Shown here: piece by piece, positions 19,358 through 27,622 of the stretch | Numbering within the stretch: the first letter of the stretch is position 1 | Layout: each line of letters begins with the position of its first letter | NCBI RefSeq assembly: GCF_014647255.1 | Contig: NZ_BMOV01000007.1 | Span: 62,001 to 126,000 of the forward strand | Length of the DNA: 64,000 nucleotides | Direction of reading: 5' to 3' | From: Iodidimonas muriae | GTDB taxonomy: Bacteria > Pseudomonadota > Alphaproteobacteria > Sphingomonadales > Rhodothalassiaceae | Notes under the pieces: model-generated | Database searches by the model: none | Told to the model about the DNA's origin: nothing | The model's input: the letters and a program-made list of their open reading frames with translations, nothing else | Made by a program: the position numbers and the translations under genes

Positions 19358-20303
19358 GGGCTTTTTCCCTTTGTTCGATCCAGTGATCCACATCCGCCAG
19401 ACTATGCGCCCGGTCTTGCCCGTCAAAGCGCTGCCAGCCGACGCATTGAGTGCGTAGCCATGTCATTTGCCGTTTGGCGTAATTACGGGTTTGCCGCTGC
19501 GCCAGATCAATAGCCGTGGCTTTGTCGATGCTTCCCGCAAGATAATCCACCAGAGCCGAAACCCCTAACGCCTTCATCACCGGAAGCGCCGGGTCCAGCC
19601 CACGTTGCGCCAACTTGCGCACTTCATCCAAAGCCCCTTGCGCCATCATCTCGATAAACCGCTGGTCCGTGCGGGCATAAAGCGTCGCCCGTTCCGGCAT
19701 CAAAGCCAGTTTCAGCACATGGCCGGCTTTATCCGCATCGCTCAATCCGCCGGGAATACGGGTTTTCTGAAAATCCGAAAGGGATTGTCCAGTAGCCCTG
19801 ACCACCTCCAAAGCGCGGGCGATTCTTTGGCTATCGCCGGGTTCCAGCTTTTGCGCCATCGCCGGATCGAGAGCGGCCAGATCTTCGTGCAAGGACTGTG
19901 GTCCGCGTGCCGCCATATCTGCCCGCACGGCATCCCGCACGGCATCGGGAATATCCGGCACAGGGGCCAAGCCTTCCAACAATGTGCGTATATAAAGCCC
20001 GGTGCCGCCAACAAGAATGGGCAAGCAGCCCTGTTCCCATGCACGGGAAACTTCAGCCATGGCCAAATCATGCCAGCGGGCCGCAGAGCAAAGCTCTGCC
20101 CCATCCAGCACCCCGAACAGCTTGTGGGGAACGCCACCTTGATCGGATTCGCTTGGGCGCGCACTCAGCAAATGCAAGTCCTTATAAACCTGCATGGAAT
20201 CCGCATTGATCACCACGCCCTTATGGCGCTGTGCGATGGCCACCGCCAGTGACGACTTGCCGCTGGCGGTCGGCCCTGCAATAAGGACCGCAGATGTACT
20301 CAC
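19332..20303 (-). CDS. miaA: tRNA dimethylallyltransferase
   Basis: Adds a dimethylallyl group to A37 of tRNAs reading UNN codons. It has P-loop GPTASGKSSL near the N-terminus, INADSMQVYKDL, the GGTGLYIRTLLEGL motif and a C-terminal RQTRNYAKRQMTWLR signature. GTG at 20303 (323 aa) is the best start: AAAGGA lies eight bases upstream and homologues begin there, while the long upstream extension overlaps serB antisense. The 3' end overlaps ilvC. The serB start is only 18 bases away on the other strand. Confidence 0.94.
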   Translation of the reverse strand: MSTSAVLIAGPTASGKSSLAVAIAQRHKGVVINADSMQVYKDLHLLSARPSESDQGGVPHKLFGVLDGAELCSAARWHDLAMAEVSRAWEQGCLPILVGGTGLYIRTLLEGLAPVPDIPDAVRDAVRADMAARGPQSLHEDLAALDPAMAQKLEPGDSQRIARALEVVRATGQSLSDFQKTRIPGGLSDADKAGHVLKLALMPERATLYARTDQRFIEMMAQGALDEVRKLAQRGLDPALPVMKALGVSALVDYLAGSIDKATAIDLAQRQTRNYAKRQMTWLRTQCVGWQRFDGQDRAHSLADVDHWIEQREKARGSDSLHR

Positions 20304-20321
20304 TGATGGATTCCTTTTGCC

Positions 20322-21272
20322 ATGCCCAATCATTCGGCCACACCGATGTGCGATGCCCCCATCAATAGCGTTGCAACCCTGATCGTCAAGCCGCAGGACA
20401 CGGATCTTGGCCGGGTTTCGCACCAGGCACGACAGGCATTGGCGCCTCTTTGCCCCATCATCAAGGAAACGGTGCTGGCCACCAATGAGGCGATGGACCT
20501 TTATTTCTCGGCACCCGACCCCAATTCTTTCCTTCCAAAAGCGCGGCAAGCCCTGAAAACGGCTTTGGCGGATATGGCAGCGGATTTTGTGGTGCAACCC
20601 ACGAAAAACCGCCAGAAACGCCTGCTGGTGGCGGATATGGATTCCACCATGATTACCGCAGAATGTGTGGATGAACTGGCGGACTATGCGGGGCTGAAAG
20701 ACAAAGTGGCGGCCATCACCGAAGCGGCCATGCGCGGAGAACTGGATTTTGAACGCGCCTTGCGCGAACGGGTCTTGCTTTTGAAAGGGCTGGATGAGGC
20801 AACGCTGTTGCGCTGTTACCAAAACCGGGTCATCCCCATGGCAGGAGCGGAAACCCTGATCCGCACCATGGGGGCCTTTGGGGCATTTACCATGCTTGTC
20901 TCTGGCGGTTTTACCTTTTTCACCCAGCGGGTGGCCAAGCGTCTGGGCTTTCAAGGCCAGCGTGCCAACCGCCTGTCCATGATCGATGGTGTGCTCACCG
21001 GCGACGTGGAAAGCCCCATCGTTGACGCCACCACCAAGCGCGAAACATTAAAAGACCTGTTGCGTGAAAAAGACATTGCACGCGCCGACAGCATGGCGGT
21101 GGGGGATGGCGCCAATGATATATTGATGCTCAAGGCAGCGGGCTTAGGCGTTGCCTATCACGCCAAGCCCAAAGCGGCTTTGGCGGCGGATATGGTGGTG
21201 TCCCACACCGATCTCACCGCCCTTTTATTCGCCCAGGGCTATAAGAAAAGCGCCTTTATCACCGCTCAATGA
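20322..21272 (+). CDS. serB: Phosphoserine phosphatase
   Basis: Last step of serine synthesis, a HAD-family phosphatase. It has an N-terminal extension of about 100 residues and then the catalytic DMDSTMITAECVDEL (nucleophile first Asp), the SGGFTFFTQRVAKRLGF motif and the GDGANDILML loop. No clear Shine-Dalgarno precedes ATG at 20322 or the alternative at 20346. With only 18 bases to miaA, the message may be leaderless or start within miaA. The 3' end overlaps the converging SDR gene by seven bases. Confidence 0.94.
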   Translation: MPNHSATPMCDAPINSVATLIVKPQDTDLGRVSHQARQALAPLCPIIKETVLATNEAMDLYFSAPDPNSFLPKARQALKTALADMAADFVVQPTKNRQKRLLVADMDSTMITAECVDELADYAGLKDKVAAITEAAMRGELDFERALRERVLLLKGLDEATLLRCYQNRVIPMAGAETLIRTMGAFGAFTMLVSGGFTFFTQRVAKRLGFQGQRANRLSMIDGVLTGDVESPIVDATTKRETLKDLLREKDIARADSMAVGDGANDILMLKAAGLGVAYHAKPKAALAADMVVSHTDLTALLFAQGYKKSAFITAQ

Positions 21273-22057
21273 AAATAGCTGGCCCCATTGATATCGATGG
21301 TGGCACCCGTGGCGTGATGGGCCAGACCGGACAGCAAAAATGCCACCAGATTGCCCACTTCCTCTGGCGGGGCCGCTGCCCCCATGGGGATTTCCGCCAA
21401 GGCCGTGGGGCTTTCATCAATACGGCTGGCCACCCGATCCGTGCGCACCCAGCCCGGTGCCACGCAATAAGCGCGGATACCGTCTTGCGCATAGCCCTTG
21501 GCCAAAGACCGTGTAAGCGCCACCACCGCGCCTTTTGATGCGGCATAATGCATGGCATCGGGCATATCGCCCCGAAAGGCGGCCCGGCTGGCAATATTAA
21601 CGATCATGCCGCCCGCCGGACGGCTTCCATCCGGGCCGGTTTCCTTGAAATGCAAAACGGCTTCACGGCACAGATCGGCCACGGCGCGCACATTCACCCG
21701 CCACACCTGATCCCAATCCGCATCCCAGTCGGCGCGCGCATCTTCCGGCCCGCTATAGGGCATGGTGGCGGCATTATTGACAATCCCATCCAGACGGCCT
21801 GCCCCATGAAGCAATTGCGCCCATTTAACCGCATCGGCAAACAGCCCCCGCACGGCCTGTTGATCCCCCAGATCGGCACGGAATAAATGCGTACGGTCCG
21901 GCCCGAATGTCTCTGCCAGAATTGCGGCCTGCGCCTCATCATTGTGCCAATGCAATGCCACATTGGCACCGGCCTTTAAAAGCACATGGGCGGTGGCGGC
22001 CCCGATGCCTTTTGATGCGCCGGTAACCAGAAAATTTTTGCCTTCAAATGTGATCAT
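21266..22057 (-). CDS. Short-chain dehydrogenase/reductase
   Basis: NAD(P)H-dependent oxidoreductase of the SDR family with unknown substrate. It has cofactor motif TGASKGIGAA near residue 12, NNAATMPYSG, catalytic Ser in NIASRAAF and YAASKGA (Tyr/Lys). The C-terminus is of the FabG/classical type (SGLAHHATGATIDINGAS). The start (ATG 22057 or 22060) lies inside the end of the VOC gene, and the chain of overlaps suggests it is the distal gene of the cobalamin operon. Its role there is not evident. Confidence 0.85.
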   Translation of the reverse strand: MITFEGKNFLVTGASKGIGAATAHVLLKAGANVALHWHNDEAQAAILAETFGPDRTHLFRADLGDQQAVRGLFADAVKWAQLLHGAGRLDGIVNNAATMPYSGPEDARADWDADWDQVWRVNVRAVADLCREAVLHFKETGPDGSRPAGGMIVNIASRAAFRGDMPDAMHYAASKGAVVALTRSLAKGYAQDGIRAYCVAPGWVRTDRVASRIDESPTALAEIPMGAAAPPEEVGNLVAFLLSGLAHHATGATIDINGASYFH

Positions 22058-22487
22058 CATCGCCCCCGCGCGCAAATATCTGCGCCTTATTCTTGAAGGT
22101 TTTAAACTCAAGCGCATTGCCCGATGGGTCGCGGATAAAAAATGTCCCCTGCTCTCCGGGCTTGCCCTTGAACCGGATCTTGGGGGCCAGCAAAAAGCTT
22201 ATTTCTTCGGCCTGAAGCCGGTCAGCCAGAGCCTGCCAACGATCCCAAGGCAAGATCGCCCCGAAATGACGCACCGGCACCGCATCACCATCCACAGCAT
22301 TGCTGGCAGGCTGTTGGCACTCTTCAGGGCGCAAATGGGCGGTGATCTGGTGGCCGAAGAAATCAAAATCGATCCACAGCAAGGAGCGCCGTCCAATGAC
22401 ACAGCCCAAAAGCTGGCCATAAAACTGCTCGGCTTTTTCCAGATCATGCACCGGAAAAGCCAGATGAAAGGGTGTGTCTGTTGTCAT
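22044..22487 (-). CDS. VOC-superfamily (glyoxalase/dioxygenase-like) protein
   Basis: A 147-residue protein with two vicinal-oxygen-chelate repeats. Likely metal ligands are His in HLAFPVHD, His in VRHFGAIL and Glu in ALEFKTF, so it can bind a divalent metal. It could be a lyase, dioxygenase or epimerase; no specific reaction can be assigned. ATG at 22487 gives a normal N-terminus (MTTDTPFHLAFP). It lies 32 bases after btuD and overlaps the SDR, so it is probably co-transcribed with the btu genes. Confidence 0.85.
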   Translation of the reverse strand: MTTDTPFHLAFPVHDLEKAEQFYGQLLGCVIGRRSLLWIDFDFFGHQITAHLRPEECQQPASNAVDGDAVPVRHFGAILPWDRWQALADRLQAEEISFLLAPKIRFKGKPGEQGTFFIRDPSGNALEFKTFKNKAQIFARGGDDDHI

Positions 22488-22519
22488 GAAGGGCACAGTG
22501 CCACGCAAATGATCCGGCT

Positions 22520-23272
22520 TCAATCCGGCGATTGCAAGCGACCGGTCGGCACCAGCCACCCATCGCCGCGGGCCACCCGAATACCATAGGCACGTCCCAG
22601 CAGGTCATCGCTCAACACCGTTTGCGCGGCCCCATCGGCCAGGATCGCGCCTTCGGCCATCAGCACCACCCGATGGGCAAAACGCGCAGCCAGATTAAGA
22701 TCATGCAACACCACCAGAACGCCGCGACCGGCCTGTGCTTCATGGCGCAACAATTCCATCATCTGGAAGGCATGATAGGGATCAAGGGCTGCCGCCGGTT
22801 CATCGGCCAGAATAAACGGCGCCTGGGTGGCAAAGGCCCGCGCCAGCAACACCCGCGCCCGCTCCCCCGCCGAAAGATGCGTTGCAGGGCGCCGGGCAAA
22901 GGCCAAACAATCGGTGGCGGCCATGGCTTTTTGGATGGCCTCTCTATCGGTGGGGGCGGCACGGTGGAAAGCATCCAGATGCGGCAAACGCCCCAAAGAC
23001 ACCAGCCGCTCCACCGTCACCGGCCAGTGAATGGCCGCATCCTGCCCCAGCCATGCCCGTAAACGCGCCCGTTCCTTGACAGAGACATCGGGCAAGATGT
23101 GCCCTTCATCGACCGGCAATAATCCGGCCAAGGCTTTCAATAGGGTGGATTTCCCCGCCCCATTGGGACCAATGAGCGCCACCAGTTCACCGGGGGCCAC
23201 ATGCAAGGATGCCTGACGCACCACTTTTCGCCCGCCCAAAGAAATGTCCACATGGTCGGCACGCAGGGTCAT
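22520..23272 (-). CDS. btuD: Cobalamin ABC transporter ATP-binding protein
   Basis: ATPase of a FecCD-type importer. Walker A GPNGAGKST, signature LSAGERARV, Walker B ILADEP and the switch histidine in VLHDLNLAARF are present. The start at 23272 makes an exact four-base ATGA overlap with btuC; the ORF is open eight codons further up. Homology alone would fit heme, siderophore or B12 uptake. The riboswitch and btuB/btuF context decide for cobalamin. Confidence 0.9.
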   Translation of the reverse strand: MTLRADHVDISLGGRKVVRQASLHVAPGELVALIGPNGAGKSTLLKALAGLLPVDEGHILPDVSVKERARLRAWLGQDAAIHWPVTVERLVSLGRLPHLDAFHRAAPTDREAIQKAMAATDCLAFARRPATHLSAGERARVLLARAFATQAPFILADEPAAALDPYHAFQMMELLRHEAQAGRGVLVVLHDLNLAARFAHRVVLMAEGAILADGAAQTVLSDDLLGRAYGIRVARGDGWLVPTGRLQSPD

Positions 23273-24258
23273 CGCATTTGCCTCCGTGTTGTCCATACCA
23301 TATGCAAAAAGGCCGGTGCACCGATCAAGGCTGTCACCACGCCCAGCTTCAGTTCGGTGCCACCGGGCAAAATCCGAACAAGGCTATCGGCGGCAACAAG
23401 CAAAACGGCCCCTGCCAAAGCGCTGGGCAGCAACAGGCGCGCCGGATCATGCCCCACCAGCGGGCGCAATAAATGCGGCACCACCAGCCCCACAAAACCG
23501 ATAGCCCCCGAAACCGCAACACCTGCCCCCACGCACAAAGCCGCGCCGATTGTGACCAGCAAGCGCAATTTTAACAGCCCGATGCCCAAAGAGGCGGCGG
23601 TTTCCTCACCCAAAACCAAAGCCCGCAGCCCCGGCCCCGAAAGCAGCAGTAAAGCCATACCCAAAAGAATGAAAGGAGCCGCCAAAGCCACATCCTCAAG
23701 GCTGCGATCGGCAAAGCTGCCCATCAGCCAATGCACCATATCCGCCAAAGCAAAAGGATTGGGCGACAGATTAAGCGCCAAAGCCGTCAAGGCTCCGGCC
23801 AAGGAATTGATGGCCACCCCTGCTAAAATCAATGTCAGCACGCTGGCATCGCGGCTGGCCAACAAGATCAGCAAGGCCGTTGCCACGCCCGCCCCGGCCA
23901 TAGCGGAAAACGGCACCGAAAGGGTCATGCCCGCAGCGGAAAAATAAAGCGCCAATACCGCGCCAAATCCGGCACTTGCCGATACGCCGATAATCCCCGG
24001 TTCCGCCAAAGGGTTGCGCAACAGCCCTTGAAGCGCCGCACCGGACAAGCCCAGCGATCCCCCCACAAGCAATCCCAATAACAGCCGCGGCAGGCGGATC
24101 TGCCACAGGATCGCCGCCTCCATGCTATCCTCTCCGGCCCCCAAGGCATGAAACGCCTCGGCAAAGCCGATCTTCGCCGGACCAAGCGACAAGGAGACAC
24201 CAGACAGCACAAGAACCAGCACCATCAACACCCAAAGCAGACGGGCATATCCGGTCAT
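23269..24258 (-). CDS. btuC: Cobalamin ABC transporter permease (FecCD/BtuC family)
   Basis: A 329-residue inner-membrane permease with about ten hydrophobic segments and family signatures RLPRLLLGLLVGGSLGLSGA, LQGLLRNPLAEPGIIGVSAGAG-like and GLVVPHLLRPLVGHD. It works with BtuF in the periplasm and BtuD in the cytoplasm. It overlaps both neighbours by four bases, implying coupled translation and a fixed stoichiometry. Confidence 0.9.
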   Translation of the reverse strand: MTGYARLLWVLMVLVLVLSGVSLSLGPAKIGFAEAFHALGAGEDSMEAAILWQIRLPRLLLGLLVGGSLGLSGAALQGLLRNPLAEPGIIGVSASAGFGAVLALYFSAAGMTLSVPFSAMAGAGVATALLILLASRDASVLTLILAGVAINSLAGALTALALNLSPNPFALADMVHWLMGSFADRSLEDVALAAPFILLGMALLLLSGPGLRALVLGEETAASLGIGLLKLRLLVTIGAALCVGAGVAVSGAIGFVGLVVPHLLRPLVGHDPARLLLPSALAGAVLLVAADSLVRILPGGTELKLGVVTALIGAPAFLHMVWTTRRQMR

Positions 24259-25163
24259 TTTCCCGCCCCTTTTATAAAAGCGGTTTCGGCCAATTGCGGT
24301 CCTTCATCATGGATGCGGGCAGCAATCAGGGTTTCCACGGCCTCTACCAGAAAAAAGCCGCCGCACCCCCATTGGTTTGCCGGCACTTCAACACGGCGTG
24401 CCCGATCCATGATGCGTTTCGCCAGCGGATGATGGGAAAAGCGCCAGGCATTGTTCCAGCCCGAACGGCCCTGAAAAAAGCTGGTAATCACCATGGCAGG
24501 CGGTTTTGCGGCCAAGGCTTCCAGCCCCACCGAAGACCAGCCATCAACCCCGCGCTCTGCCAGTTGATTGTCGATCCCCGCCAACGCCATCACTTCATCA
24601 ATATAGGTGCCGCGGCCGGTGGTGATGCCCGATGGGGTCAGATAAAGCGCACGGGGCCGCTTATGGGTTTTCTCCAGCGCCGCCACCTGTTTTTGGGCCG
24701 CCATCAAACGCCCATCGATGGACGCCAGCATATGGCGAGCCTTTTTGTCTTCCCCCAAGGCCGCACCCACTTTCAAAAGCGCTTTCCGGCCATGATCGAG
24801 ACTTTGGGAATAGCCGATATCAATAATTTCGATACCGAAACGATCCAGCATATGAACAGATTTAAGATGCCCAAGTCCCGAATGGATCACCAGATCCGGT
24901 TTCAGATCAAGGATCGCTTCAGCACTGCCATCATGCTGGGCGATCCCCGCCATCCGCTCCCGCCCCCACGCATAGGGGCGGGCGGCATCGGCGGATAAGG
25001 CAAGGATATGATCCGGTTCTGCCAAGGCCAGAACATAAGCATCGGCACAATAATCAAGGCTGACAATGCGGGTCGGATCCGCAGCCGCCGATATGCCCCC
25101 CCCAAGAAACAGCGCACAGAGCCCCAATGCCCATGATCTTATATGCGTGCACGGCCGCATCAA
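24255..25163 (-). CDS. btuF: Periplasmic cobalamin-binding protein (BtuF-like)
   Basis: A 302-residue substrate-binding protein of the helical-backbone class with a signal peptide cleaved near GISAAA. It has IVSLDYCADAYVLALAEPDHILALS, the DLKPDLVIHSG hinge strand and a C-terminal helix. Similar proteins bind siderophores, heme or B12; the operon points to B12. It overlaps btuB and btuC by four bases each. Confidence 0.86.
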   Translation of the reverse strand: MMRPCTHIRSWALGLCALFLGGGISAAADPTRIVSLDYCADAYVLALAEPDHILALSADAARPYAWGRERMAGIAQHDGSAEAILDLKPDLVIHSGLGHLKSVHMLDRFGIEIIDIGYSQSLDHGRKALLKVGAALGEDKKARHMLASIDGRLMAAQKQVAALEKTHKRPRALYLTPSGITTGRGTYIDEVMALAGIDNQLAERGVDGWSSVGLEALAAKPPAMVITSFFQGRSGWNNAWRFSHHPLAKRIMDRARRVEVPANQWGCGGFFLVEAVETLIAARIHDEGPQLAETAFIKGAGK

Positions 25164-27079
25164 AACCGTGCCCTTAGGCCCGCATAGGCCCCGATACCCG
25201 GCGTATTGAACCCTAAAACCGCTTGATATGTGTCATCCAGCAGATTTTCCACCCGCGCCACCGCATCCAGCCCTTCAAACAAAGTCACCCGTCCGGCCAG
25301 CGACACCAGAACATAGGATTGAAGGGTTACACGGGTGGCGGGGAAGCTGGAAAAATCCTGATCGTCCTGATCGCCATTATACTGCACGGCAAAGGTCAGA
25401 TCCGCACGATCTTGCGCCACGTGCCATGTGCCAGACAGACTGGCCTGATGGCGGGCGCGGCGGATTTCCGTGCTGCCATCCGGTTCATCCGCATCCAGCC
25501 ACGTATAGGATGCAAATAATTCCAGCACCGATGACAGCCGGTAATCAAGGCTCAGTTCCACCCCTTTGCGGTCGCTTTTCCCCAATTGATTTTCCACCGA
25601 CGACAAAAAAGTGGTGGCATCAAAGGTGCCGACAATTTCATCGCGCAGATGCGACGAAAACCATGTGGCATCCAGCACAAGCGCCCCATCCAGAAGGGAA
25701 TATTCAACGCCCAAATCCCAGCCCCGCGCTTTTTCCGGGGTCAGTTTGTCATTGCCGATGAATTGGCCGGGGAAAAACCCGAACCGGTCAAAGAATGTGG
25801 GGTCGGAAACGCCGGTGCCGTAGCTGCCATGCAACCGTGTCGCCTGCGATAAAATGATAGACCCTGTGGCGCGCCATGTGGTGGCATCGTCGAAGCGGTC
25901 ATTCATATCATGGCGCACGCCCAAAGTCAGAAACCAGCCCGGCGCAAAATCGCTACGCACTTCCCCGATGAACGAGGTTTGATCGTCATTGGCCTTTTGA
26001 TTGGAAGGGTCTTGTGCATTGGCATTGATGGCTTTGAAATCCAGCTCTTCATGCTCGACAGCCAAAGTAAAATCACTGGCGGCATAATGAACGGTGCTTT
26101 GATAGCCAAATTTCAGCCGCTCACCTTCAAAAGAATTGGTAAAGCTACCACCTGCACCGAAATTATCGCTGTCGGTATCGGTCAGCGTTACCCATAATTG
26201 CTGCCGCCAATCATCATCAAACAAATTTAAAGCCGCATCTGCCCGGCCATAAAAAGCCGCAAAGTCGCGCTCCAGATCCGCATCCACCACCTGTCCGGTG
26301 AAAAAATCCTGCGCATCGAATTCACTGGTGGCCGATACATAACGCGCCGTTACGCCCAAGCGCAAAGCATCGAACGGATTGGCCCGCAGCTTTCCCGACA
26401 AGGTGAGATTTTCATAGCCGTCTTTTTCATCACCGGACGGGCTTGCGGAAATGCCATCGCTTTCAAGATAACCCGCAGAAAATGTCCCGCCCATGCGCTT
26501 TGTGCCGCCCGAAACGGTGGTGCCAAAACGGGCTGTGCCGAACGATCCGCCTTCGCCCAAGGCTTCCCATTCAAAACCCTCTACCGGATTGCGGGTCAAA
26601 ATACTGATCACGCCGCCAATGGCTTCCGATCCATAAAGCGCGCTTTGCGCTCCCTTGATCACCTCGACCCGCTCTATCCCGGTGCTCAAAACATCAGCGA
26701 AATTCAATTCGAAATTGCCCACCGGATCGGTGGCTTCAATGCCATCAATCAGCACCAGCGTCTGGTTGCCTTCGGCACCGCGGATACGGATCTGGACCTG
26801 ATTGCCCAAAGGCCCCGTGGGGCTAACGGACACCCCCGCAACATCGCGGAGCAAATCGGATAAAATCGGGCTTTGGCGGGCATCGATCCGCGCTTGGTCA
26901 ATCACCGATACCGATGCCCCCAATTGTGTGGCCGACAAAGGTTCGCGCGCCCCGGTGATGATCATTTCTTCAAGATCCTCGCGGGTACTTTGGGCGCTTG
27001 CCGCCCCCGCACAAAGGATCGAGCCACAGACACAGCCCAAAAGCGCTTTCACGCCAAGAATAGTTTCAGCCACGGACAT
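25160..27079 (-). CDS. btuB: TonB-dependent cobalamin receptor (BtuB-like)
   Basis: Outer-membrane receptor importing cobalamins with TonB energy. From ATG at 27079 it is 639 residues, close to known BtuB. It has a signal peptide ending AGAASA-Q, a TonB-box-like EEMIITGA, plug motifs QIRIRGAEGNQTLVLIDGIE and RVEVIKGAQSALYGSEAIGG, and a barrel ending AYAGLRARF. A GGGGAG Shine-Dalgarno precedes the start and lies in a hairpin. The cobalamin riboswitch directly upstream supports the substrate assignment strongly. Confidence 0.93.
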   Translation of the reverse strand: MSVAETILGVKALLGCVCGSILCAGAASAQSTREDLEEMIITGAREPLSATQLGASVSVIDQARIDARQSPILSDLLRDVAGVSVSPTGPLGNQVQIRIRGAEGNQTLVLIDGIEATDPVGNFELNFADVLSTGIERVEVIKGAQSALYGSEAIGGVISILTRNPVEGFEWEALGEGGSFGTARFGTTVSGGTKRMGGTFSAGYLESDGISASPSGDEKDGYENLTLSGKLRANPFDALRLGVTARYVSATSEFDAQDFFTGQVVDADLERDFAAFYGRADAALNLFDDDWRQQLWVTLTDTDSDNFGAGGSFTNSFEGERLKFGYQSTVHYAASDFTLAVEHEELDFKAINANAQDPSNQKANDDQTSFIGEVRSDFAPGWFLTLGVRHDMNDRFDDATTWRATGSIILSQATRLHGSYGTGVSDPTFFDRFGFFPGQFIGNDKLTPEKARGWDLGVEYSLLDGALVLDATWFSSHLRDEIVGTFDATTFLSSVENQLGKSDRKGVELSLDYRLSSVLELFASYTWLDADEPDGSTEIRRARHQASLSGTWHVAQDRADLTFAVQYNGDQDDQDFSSFPATRVTLQSYVLVSLAGRVTLFEGLDAVARVENLLDDTYQAVLGFNTPGIGAYAGLRARF

Positions 27080-27083
27080 GCTC

Positions 27084-27105
27084 CCCGTTTGGCATTCAAA
27101 ACGGG
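27084..27105 (-). promoter_or_regulatory. Hairpin sequestering the btuB Shine-Dalgarno
   Basis: On the minus strand CCCGTTT (27099-27105) can pair perfectly with AAACGGG (27084-27090), leaving an eight-base loop. The second arm contains most of the GGGGAG ribosome site of btuB. This is the expected expression platform of a riboswitch that blocks translation when cobalamin is bound. Confidence 0.6.
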
Positions 27106-27204
27106 CGATCGGCGCATGGATTATGTGAACATTCCCCGCACGGCCAGTCACCCATGATGTCGCCGCGGCGGTTGTCCGCTCCTCATGGCTAATCCCGGCC
27201 GGAG

Positions 27205-27395
27205 GAAGACGACGGGGTGGCAGGTCTCCTGGCTTGCGGGTGATCGGTTCTTTGCGCAGCCTTCCCGAAACAAATCTGCTTCAGTGGCATATTTTGCGCG
27301 AACCTATCCGCTTACAGTTGCGGGCACAGCCACGGCTTTTACCGTGTTCCCTTTTGGCCCGCGATCACTCACGGGCACCACCGCAGCGCAGCATA
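27205..27395 (-). ncRNA. Cobalamin (AdoCbl) riboswitch
   Basis: Read on the minus strand, the conserved core GCTGTGCCCGCAACTGTAAG is preceded by GGGAACACGG and followed by GCCACTG and GGGAAGGC. The B12 box AAGCCAGGAGACCTGCC lies at 27220-27236. Order and spacing match the cobalamin aptamer. It lies 126 bases before the btuB start and should lower btuB-btuFCD expression when B12 is plentiful. The cco operon ends just upstream on the same strand with no clear terminator in between. Confidence 0.96.
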
Positions 27396-27433
27396 AAGAG
27401 GAGAGAGGAAAGGCGCAAGCATCATCGTCCGCA

Positions 27434-27622
27434 TCATGCAGAAGGCGGGGCATTGCCTTCATCACTCTGGTTCTCGTCATCGTCATCATCATCGAGCAAG
27501 ATGCGCTCGGCGGCCCCGTCCAGATCGTCATATTGTCCGCTTTTCAGCGCCCATAAAAACGCCAAAAGGCCAAGCCCGCCTAAAAACAATGCAATGGGGA
27601 TCAAAAACAGCAGCACCGTCAT
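27434..27622 (-). CDS. ccoS: cbb3 oxidase assembly protein CcoS
   Basis: A 62-residue single-span membrane protein (LLFLIPIALFLGGLGLLAFLW, then ALKSGQYDDLDGAAERIL) with an acidic tail of six aspartates. The QYDDLDGAA-RIL stretch is the family signature. CcoS is needed to insert cofactors into cbb3 oxidase. The four-base overlap with ccoI and the terminal position in the ccoGHIS block match known clusters. Confidence 0.95.
   Translation of the reverse strand: MTVLLFLIPIALFLGGLGLLAFLWALKSGQYDDLDGAAERILLDDDDDDENQSDEGNAPPSA

Noticed and set aside
20304-20954. N-terminal extension of miaA by 217 codons
   Set aside because: Entirely antisense to serB; MiaA homologues start at the P-loop region and a ribosome site precedes GTG 20303.
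22520-27151. Heme or siderophore uptake operon
   Set aside because: The protein families alone allow it, but the intact cobalamin riboswitch upstream of the receptor decides for B12.
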